Of a stretch of 5,433 nt of DNA, positions 1 to 4,017 are shown one piece after another (within the stretch, counting starts at the first letter, position 1; every line of letters starts with the position of its first letter). The DNA lies in NCBI GenBank assembly GCA_947258905.1, contig CAMYKF010000220.1:1-5433 (forward strand), in the 5' to 3' direction. The notes beneath the pieces are model-generated. The model searched no databases, was not told the DNA's origin, and was given only the letters and a program-made list of their open reading frames with translations. The DNA comes from an uncultured Pirellulaceae bacterium. GTDB lineage: Bacteria > Planctomycetota > Planctomycetia > Pirellulales > Pirellulaceae. Made by a program: the position numbers and the translations under genes.

Positions 1-88
1 CTTTGCTCCCGCCAAGGGCTGACTTTGCTCCCGCCAAGGGCTGACTTTGCTCCCGCCAAGGGCTGACTTTGCTCCCGCCAAGGGCTGA
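1..88. repeat. Four perfect tandem copies of a 22-bp unit
   Basis: The units lie at 1-22, 23-44, 45-66 and 67-88 and are identical. Each begins CTTTGCTCCCGCC and ends AAGGGCTGA. The array starts at the window edge, so its true length is unknown. It stops 29 bases before the deoC start. The unit is not a multiple of three and there are no spacers, so it is neither a coding repeat nor a CRISPR array. The 22-base period is close to two turns of B-DNA, so the copies would present the same face of the helix. That fits an array of protein-binding sites but also a simple slippage-prone minisatellite. Each unit contains CCCGCCAAG, which also occurs in the hairpin downstream of deoC. Its function is unknown. 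Confidence 0.95.
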
Positions 89-114
89 CCGGACCGCGAC
101 GAATGAACTAGGAT
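85..114 (+). promoter_or_regulatory. Weak candidate promoter for deoC
   Basis: CTGACC (85-90) matches the -35 consensus TTGACA at four of six positions. TAGGAT (109-114) matches TATAAT at four of six, with an 18-base spacer. The -35-like part is formed by the end of the last tandem repeat copy. Transcription from here would start at about 120, essentially on the GTG codon, so either the message is leaderless, translation begins further in, or this is not the promoter. Tentative. Confidence 0.2.
110..113 (+). promoter_or_regulatory. Possible ribosome binding site of deoC
   Basis: AGGA lies four bases upstream of the GTG at 118. The spacing is shorter than the usual 5-9 bases, so the site is weak. 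It supports the GTG start modestly over a TTG at 148. Confidence 0.3.
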
Positions 115-117
115 AAG

Positions 118-1044
118 GTGGCTGCCTCACGCACCGGACATCGTACCTTGAAATTTTGCCTTGCAAATTCACCAACCGTGGACCAGACCGCGGTGGTTGA
201 GCGCGCCGATCGCTTCACCAAACGCAGCATCAAAAAGGGCGCCAAGGTCGAGGGCCTGAAGATGGTCCTTTCCATGATCGACCTGACCAGTCTGGAAGGC
301 ATGGATACCGAAGGCAAGGTGCGGCAATTGTGTTACAAGGCCAGGCACCTGCACGACGCCGTTCCCGAATTGCCGCATGTGGCGGCAGTATGCGTCTATC
401 CCAACTTTGTTGCACTGGCCAAACAGGAAGTCGCCGATTCGGGGATCAAGGTTGCTTCCGTGGCAACCGCTTTTCCCAGCGGCAATTCATCACTGGAGAT
501 CAAGCTGGACGATGTGCGATTGGCCGTGGAAAGTGGCGCTGATGAAGTGGACATGGTGATCTCACGCGGTCGTTTTCACCATGGCGACTACCAGTATGTG
601 TTTGATGAGATTGCCGCGGTCAAGGAAGCTTGCGGTAACGCGCGATTGAAAGTCATTCTGGAAACGGGCGAACTGGGGACCTTTGACAAAGTGCGTCGTG
701 CCAGCGACATCGCGATTGCCGCCGGCGCCGATTTCATCAAGACCTCGACCGGCAAAATCAAACCGGCTGCCACGATGCCCGTGACGCTCGTCATGCTGGA
801 AGCGATACGTGACCACTGGTTCAAAACCGGTCAGATGGTGGGCATGAAACCGGCCGGCGGAATTTCCAAAGCCAAGCTGGCGCTGCATTATCTGATCATG
901 GTCAAGGAAACGCTGGGCCCCGAATGGCTGGACCCGCACTGGTTCCGTTTCGGAGCCAGCAGCCTTGCCAACGACGTCCTGATGCAAATCGTCAAACAGC
1001 AAACCGGCGTTTATCAGTCGCCGGATTACTTTGCGATCGACTAG
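118..1044 (+). CDS. deoC: Deoxyribose-phosphate aldolase (DERA)
   Basis: This is a cytosolic class I (Schiff-base) aldolase of 308 residues that cleaves 2-deoxy-D-ribose 5-phosphate to glyceraldehyde 3-phosphate and acetaldehyde, the last step of deoxynucleoside breakdown. The sequence resembles the longer eukaryote-like DERA branch (MIDLTSLEG at 53-61, QLCYKA at 70-75, AAVCVYP at 89-95) more than the roughly 260-residue E. coli type. The active-site residues are all visible: Asp145 in EVD, the Schiff-base Lys208 in DFIKTSTGK, and Lys244 in GMKPAGG. The FRFGASSL stretch (276-283) belongs to the phosphate site. The first 20 or so residues have no counterpart I recognise. An in-frame TAG at 109 blocks any upstream extension, so the start is GTG 118, or possibly TTG 148. 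The aldehyde dehydrogenase gene follows after 421 bases and would suit its acetaldehyde product, but the gap contains a strong hairpin, so co-transcription is doubtful. Confidence 0.95.
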   Translation: MAASRTGHRTLKFCLANSPTVDQTAVVERADRFTKRSIKKGAKVEGLKMVLSMIDLTSLEGMDTEGKVRQLCYKARHLHDAVPELPHVAAVCVYPNFVALAKQEVADSGIKVASVATAFPSGNSSLEIKLDDVRLAVESGADEVDMVISRGRFHHGDYQYVFDEIAAVKEACGNARLKVILETGELGTFDKVRRASDIAIAAGADFIKTSTGKIKPAATMPVTLVMLEAIRDHWFKTGQMVGMKPAGGISKAKLALHYLIMVKETLGPEWLDPHWFRFGASSLANDVLMQIVKQQTGVYQSPDYFAID

Positions 1045-1075
1045 CTACTCAACCTGAGCGCTCGTGTTCCCGACC

Positions 1076-1083
1076 TTTTTTTT
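1076..1083 (+). other. T8 run after deoC
   Basis: Eight consecutive T residues lie 31 bases past the deoC stop. The sequence just before has only a short self-complementary GAGCGCTC and no strong hairpin, so on its own this is a poor intrinsic terminator. CCCGAC just upstream (1069-1074) could pair with GTCGGG at 1113-1118, competing with the palindrome there. Confidence 0.35.
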
Positions 1084-1097
1084 GCGAGTCGAATATC

Positions 1098-1123
1098 AGG
1101 CCCGACGTTTACGTCGGGTAATA
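1098..1123 (+). repeat. REP-like palindrome, family 1, forward copy
   Basis: The core at 1101-1118 is a perfect 7-bp stem (CCCGACG / CGTCGGG) with a TTTA loop, flanked by AGG on the left and TAATA on the right. Its partner lies inverted at 1195-1220. The 26-base copies match at 21 positions. Four of the five differences are two stem dinucleotides that change together (CG/CG here, GC/GC in the partner) and keep the pairing. This is the pattern of repetitive extragenic palindromes mobilised by REP-associated tyrosine transposases in other bacteria. No such transposase lies in the window. Confidence 0.7.
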
Positions 1124-1138
1124 CCGAACACCGCACCT

Positions 1139-1190
1139 GTCTCGCTCCCCGCCCGCCAAGCGGCGGGCGGGGAGCGAGACTGTTTCTTTT
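1139..1190 (+). terminator. Perfect 19-bp hairpin with T-rich tail, likely deoC terminator
   Basis: The left arm 1139-1157 and right arm 1162-1180 are perfectly complementary over 19 bp, very GC-rich, with an AAGC loop. The + strand continues TGTTTCTTTT, as expected for an intrinsic terminator reading out of deoC. The reverse direction has no T tract. The stem is longer than the usual 6-12 bp, and the hairpin sits centrally between two inverted REP-like copies, so it may be part of a composite repeat rather than a dedicated terminator. The loop region carries CCCGCCAAG, also present in each 22-bp repeat upstream of deoC. Confidence 0.65.
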
Positions 1191-1194
1191 CTCA

Positions 1195-1220
1195 TATAAC
1201 CCGAGCTAAAGCTCGGGCCT
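1195..1220 (-). repeat. REP-like palindrome, family 1, inverted copy
   Basis: Cores 1200-1206 (CCCGAGC) and 1211-1217 (GCTCGGG) form a perfect 7-bp stem with a TAAA loop, which reads TTTA on the minus strand. Read in reverse complement, it has the same AGG head and T-rich tail as the copy at 1098-1123. The tails of the two copies face each other across the 19-bp hairpin. Confidence 0.7.
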
Positions 1221-1339
1221 AATAATGGATTGCCATATCTCCACTGTCATCGATCACGGCTAAACCGCTCAGGTAGCGGAAGTCGCCAAATGGGTTTGGG
1301 CAATCCGGACTTCCCCGGTTCGTCATTCCGTGTTCGATA

Positions 1340-1382
1340 TTCGACATTCCCGTCGCTTGTCCGGGAACCGCAGAATGTCGAA
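1340..1382. repeat. Nested inverted repeats with alternative pairing
   Basis: TTCGACATTC (1340-1349) pairs perfectly with GAATGTCGAA (1373-1382). Inside the loop, TTCCCG (1347-1352) pairs with CGGGAA (1362-1367). The two stems share bases 1347-1349, so they compete at their junction. They could stack as one long interrupted hairpin or act as alternatives. No T tract follows, so this is not a terminator. Its position 83 bases ahead of the dehydrogenase start would allow a regulatory role, which is not shown. Confidence 0.6.
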
Positions 1383-1451
1383 CAAGGAAATCTCGCAGAA
1401 CCGGCCTCGTACGGCAGGTTTCACTTGGTCCTCCATCCTGCTGAAATCAGC

Positions 1452-1457
1452 TACAAT
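1452..1457 (+). promoter_or_regulatory. Candidate -10 element of the aldehyde dehydrogenase gene
   Basis: TACAAT differs from TATAAT at one position. It lies eight bases before the ATG at 1466, so transcription would begin at or next to the start codon. No good -35 hexamer is found at 16-18 bases; the nearest, TTGGTC at 1425-1430, is 21 bases away and poor. Since no Shine-Dalgarno site precedes the ATG either, a leaderless message is a reasonable guess. Confidence 0.3.
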
Positions 1458-1465
1458 CAACGGTT

Positions 1466-2896
1466 ATGAACGAAGAGACAACCCGCCATTCCGCAACCGA
1501 GACAGCCACCTGGACGCTCGATCCGGCACCCGAATCCACTGGGCATATCCAGCTGGAAAAGGCCTACGACCTTTTCATCGGCGGCCAATTCGTCAAGTCA
1601 TCCGGCAACAAACGCTTTGATTCAATCAATCCGGCAACGGAAAAACCGATTGCCAAAATCACCGAATCCACAGACACCGATGTGGACAACGCGGTCAAGG
1701 CCGCGCGGGAATGTTACGACAAGCACTGGTCACAGCTGTCCGGTTGCGAGCGCGGCAAGTACATCTATCGCATTGCCCGCATCATGCAGGAACGGGCCCG
1801 AGAACTGGCGGTGATTGAATCGCTGGATGGCGGCAAGCCGATTCGCGAATCCCGTGACATTGATATTCCCCTGGCAGCTGCACATTTCTTCTATTACGCC
1901 GGCTGGGCGGACAAGCTGGATTACGCCTTTCCCAATCGTCGTTCCGAGGCACTGGGCGTAGCCGGACAGATCATCCCCTGGAACTTTCCGCTGTTGATGG
2001 CTGCGTGGAAGATCGCTCCGGCACTGGCCTGCGGCAATACCGTGGTGTTGAAGCCGGCCGAGACGACGTCGCTGACCGCCATGAAACTGGCCGAGATCAT
2101 GCAGGACGCCGATTTGCCGCCCGGCGCGGTCAACATCGTGACCGGGCATGGCAAGGTGGGTGCCGCGATCGTCAATCACCCGGACATCGACAAGATCGCT
2201 TTCACGGGCTCCACCGAGGTCGGCAAGATCATCCAGCAAGCCATCGCCGGTTCGCGCAAACGCATCGTCAACGGCATCTACTTTAATCAGGGGCACGTTT
2301 GCTGTGCCGGCAGCCGGTTGTTTGTGCAAGAGTCGGTGCGCGATGAGGTCTTGCGCAAGTTGAAACACCGCATGCAATCGCTGATCGTCGGCGATCCGCT
2401 GGACAAAAACACGGACATCGGCGCCATCAACAGTCGCGAGCAACTGGACACCATCGAGTCGTACATCGAGATTGGCAAGCAGGAAGGTGCCGACCTGTTC
2501 CAGCCGGAAGGCGAATTGCCGAGCGAGGGATTCTGGTGCCGTCCGACGCTGTTCACGGAAGTGGCCCAGTCCAACCGCATTGCCCAGGAGGAAATTTTTG
2601 GCCCGGTACTTGCCGTGCAGACCTTCCGCACCGTGTCAGAAGTCATTCAGAAGGCCAATAACACGCCGTATGGCCTGTCAGCAGGCGTTTGGACGGACAA
2701 GGGATCGAAGATTTTCAATCTCACATCACAGATGCGAGCAGGCGTGGTGTGGGCCAACACGTATAATAATTTCGATCCCACTTCTCCCTTTGGCGGCTAC
2801 AAGGAAAGCGGGTTTGGCCGCGAAGGCGGTTTGCACGGTTTGGCTGCCTATCTGAAACTGCAGCAGGTACGCCGGACCGCCTCGAACAACGCCTGA
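1466..2896 (+). CDS. Aldehyde dehydrogenase lacking the catalytic-glutamate segment
   Basis: This is an NAD(P)-dependent aldehyde dehydrogenase of the ALDH1/2-like class, 476 residues, where about 500 is usual. Visible landmarks are PWNFP with Asn173, KPAET with Lys196 and Glu199 (cofactor binding), FTGSTEVG (246-253), FNQGHVCCAGS with the nucleophile Cys279, EEIFGPV with Glu376 and Phe378, and the PFGGYKESGFGRE C-terminal motif (441-453). What should stand between KR (265-266) and the FNQG block is missing: human ALDH2 has 38 residues from that Arg to the catalytic Cys, and this protein has 13. The lost 25 residues include ELGGK with the general-base Glu268 and the following strand and helix. 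The frame is kept and both sides are normal, so this looks like a 75-bp deletion at about 2263/2264. The product is probably inactive or misfolded. ATG 1466 is the first start after an in-frame TGA at 1442. The likely original role was oxidation of the acetaldehyde released by DeoC; the substrate is inferred from context. Confidence 0.9.
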   Translation: MNEETTRHSATETATWTLDPAPESTGHIQLEKAYDLFIGGQFVKSSGNKRFDSINPATEKPIAKITESTDTDVDNAVKAARECYDKHWSQLSGCERGKYIYRIARIMQERARELAVIESLDGGKPIRESRDIDIPLAAAHFFYYAGWADKLDYAFPNRRSEALGVAGQIIPWNFPLLMAAWKIAPALACGNTVVLKPAETTSLTAMKLAEIMQDADLPPGAVNIVTGHGKVGAAIVNHPDIDKIAFTGSTEVGKIIQQAIAGSRKRIVNGIYFNQGHVCCAGSRLFVQESVRDEVLRKLKHRMQSLIVGDPLDKNTDIGAINSREQLDTIESYIEIGKQEGADLFQPEGELPSEGFWCRPTLFTEVAQSNRIAQEEIFGPVLAVQTFRTVSEVIQKANNTPYGLSAGVWTDKGSKIFNLTSQMRAGVVWANTYNNFDPTSPFGGYKESGFGREGGLHGLAAYLKLQQVRRTASNNA

Positions 2897-2920
2897 CCCT
2901 CGATCGTGATCGCCAAAACC

Positions 2921-2945
2921 TGAGCCGAACGCGCTAGCGTCGGGT
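2921..2945 (+). repeat. REP-like palindrome, family 2, forward copy
   Basis: This 25-base element reads TGAGCCGA, then AC, then GCGCTAGC, then GT, then CGGGT. The stem pairs 2925-2927 with 2941-2943 and 2929-2932 with 2937-2940, with a bulged A at 2928 and a GCTA loop. It begins 24 bases after the dehydrogenase stop codon. The inverted partner at 2976-3000 matches at 21 of 25 positions, and all four differences preserve the stem. Confidence 0.75.
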
Positions 2946-2975
2946 GCCAATTGGTTTCGCCACTGTGTTTACAAT

Positions 2976-3000
2976 ACCCGCGGCTAGCGCCGTCGGCTCA
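2976..3000 (-). repeat. REP-like palindrome, family 2, inverted copy
   Basis: The reverse complement has the same TGAGCCGA head, GCGCTAGC centre and CGGGT tail as the copy at 2921-2945, but CG/CG replaces AC/GT at the two variable stem positions. The pair faces tail to tail across a 30-base spacer, the same orientation as the family 1 pair after deoC. A TACAAT at 2970-2975 in the spacer resembles a -10 element but has no well-placed -35. Confidence 0.75.
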
Positions 3001-3034
3001 AAATTCTGACAGAATCGGGTTTTGAAACCACTTC

Positions 3035-3107
3035 TAAACCTTAACCTTAACTTTAACCCCTGCCGTGAGTCGTTAAGGTTTAGGTTCAGGTTGAAGTTAA
3101 AGTTTTG
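3035..3107. repeat. Inverted array of degenerate hexamers
   Basis: The left arm holds four hexamers (AACCTT, AACCTT, AACTTT, AACCCC; 3037-3060). The right arm holds six beginning with GTT (GTTAAG, GTTTAG, GTTCAG, GTTGAA, GTTAAA, GTTTTG; 3072-3107). The arms are roughly inverted: 3035-3045 is perfectly complementary to 3072-3082 (11 bp), and 3049-3057 to 3096-3104 (9 bp). The right arm ends 14 bases before the DUF58 start codon. The AT-rich stem could fold in the leader RNA or extrude in DNA. It does not look like a standard terminator because it is AT-rich and has long loops. Confidence 0.75.
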
Positions 3108-3121
3108 TTTTGGCTACATAA

Positions 3122-4015
3122 ATGTCGGTTGAAAAGTACCTGAAACCGGAAGTCATCAATCAGATCAAGCGGCTGGATTTGCGCGCCCAGTTCGTCGTCA
3201 AGGGTTTCCTGCAAGGCCTGCATTCCAGTCCCTATCACGGGTTCAGCGTCGAGTTCAGCGAACATCGCAAATACACGCACGGCGACGACCCCAAGGACAT
3301 CGACTGGTCGCTATATGCCAAAACCGACAAGTACTACGTCAAGAAATTCGAGGCCGAAACCAACATGAGCGGGATGCTCGTGATGGACTGCAGCGAATCC
3401 ATGGGTTACACGTATCGTCAGGAATTGACCAAGTTCGACTACTCCATTTGCCTGGCGGCCGCCCTGGCCTACCTGATGATCAGCCAGCAGGACCCGGTCG
3501 GGCTGATCACCTTTACGGAAAAAATCGGCAACAGTTTGCCACCGAAATCCAAACGGTCTCACCTGGGCAACATTCTGTCTTTGCTGGCGCGGCTCAAGCC
3601 AACCGGGCAGACGAATCTGGCGCACAGCCTGAACCAGCTCTCGGGCATGCTGCCGCATCGCACACTGGTCATGGTGTTCAGCGATTTGTTGGAGGATATC
3701 GATCCGGTCTTCAACGCGTTGTATCGATTGCGACATGGCGGGCACGATGTCATTTTGTTTCACGTGCTGGACGAAGCCGAAGTCAACTTTCCGTTTTCCG
3801 GCATTTGCGAACTGGAAGACCCTGAATCGAAACAGAAATTGAAAGTGGATGCCAACGCCTTTCGTGCGGACTATCAGAAAAAGATCGAGTCCTTTCGTGG
3901 CGAACTGACCGAAAAATGTGCGCGAGCCAACATCGACTATGTGGCACTGGACACCAGCATGCAGTTTGACCGGGCCCTGATCGAATACCTGCACAGTCGT
4001 CAGGCGAGGTTTTAG
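3122..4015 (+). CDS. DUF58 domain protein with VWA-like fold
   Basis: This 297-residue cytoplasmic protein has the DUF58 signature: FSVEFSEHRKYTHGDDPKDIDW (41-62), then a YVKKFEAE stretch (72-79) and a VWA-like domain. The metal-binding MIDAS pattern looks complete: DxSxS at Asp89, Ser91 and Ser93, Thr164 in TGQTN, and Asp188 in FSDLL. There is no signal peptide or membrane helix. DUF58 proteins are usually encoded with MoxR-type AAA+ ATPases and VWA membrane proteins and are thought to act with them in envelope-related complex assembly or stress functions; the precise role here is unknown. The start is firm, because an in-frame TAA at 3119-3121 touches the ATG. No Shine-Dalgarno site is visible. 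The next gene begins two bases after the stop codon, so the two form an operon. No MoxR gene lies upstream in the window. Confidence 0.9.
   Translation: MSVEKYLKPEVINQIKRLDLRAQFVVKGFLQGLHSSPYHGFSVEFSEHRKYTHGDDPKDIDWSLYAKTDKYYVKKFEAETNMSGMLVMDCSESMGYTYRQELTKFDYSICLAAALAYLMISQQDPVGLITFTEKIGNSLPPKSKRSHLGNILSLLARLKPTGQTNLAHSLNQLSGMLPHRTLVMVFSDLLEDIDPVFNALYRLRHGGHDVILFHVLDEAEVNFPFSGICELEDPESKQKLKVDANAFRADYQKKIESFRGELTEKCARANIDYVALDTSMQFDRALIEYLHSRQARF
4006..4010 (+). promoter_or_regulatory. Ribosome binding site of the BatA-domain gene
   Basis: GAGGT lies inside the last codons of the DUF58 gene, seven bases before the ATG at 4018. It is the only well-placed Shine-Dalgarno match among the four genes and supports both the start choice and translational linkage to the DUF58 gene. 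Confidence 0.6.
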
Positions 4016-4017
4016 GC

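Larger units (their letters stand above)
1221..1465. other. Noncoding gap upstream of the aldehyde dehydrogenase gene
   Basis: I see no convincing gene here. Open frames through it are short, have no recognisable protein and overlap the palindromes. Besides the longer inverted repeat at 1340-1382 there are small perfect hairpins at 1265-1279 (CCGCT/AGCGG) and 1286-1299 (CCAAA/TTTGG). The stretch could be a structured 5' leader or a small RNA gene, but no promoter-terminator pair supports the latter. Confidence 0.5.

Noticed and set aside
1..88. CRISPR array
   Set aside because: The 22-bp copies abut directly with no spacers, so this is a plain tandem repeat.
1098..1220. Insertion sequence or integron attachment site
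   Set aside because: There is no transposase or integrase gene, no target duplication and no attC core motifs; the covarying palindromes fit REP-like elements better.
2246..2308. A frameshift hiding the missing dehydrogenase segment in another frame
   Set aside because: The codons on both sides of 2263/2264 are contiguous in the same frame with no extra bases, so the segment is absent rather than out of frame.
1730..2443. Long minus-strand open frame (237 codons) over the dehydrogenase gene
   Set aside because: It is antisense to a clearly conserved protein and its translation has no recognisable motif; it is a shadow of GC-rich codon use.
118..2896. Part of a bacterial microcompartment operon, as known in planctomycetes
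   Set aside because: No shell-protein gene or encapsulation peptide is seen in the window, and the dehydrogenase resembles ordinary ALDH1/2-type enzymes.
2901..2912. Small palindrome CGATC-GT-GATCG after the dehydrogenase stop
   Set aside because: A five-base stem with a two-base loop and no T tract is too short to call a terminator or operator.
3035..3107. Telomere-like end or intrinsic terminator
   Set aside because: The hexamers are degenerate and inverted within a continuous gene region, and the stem is AT-rich with long loops and no proper hairpin plus T tract for the upstream gene.
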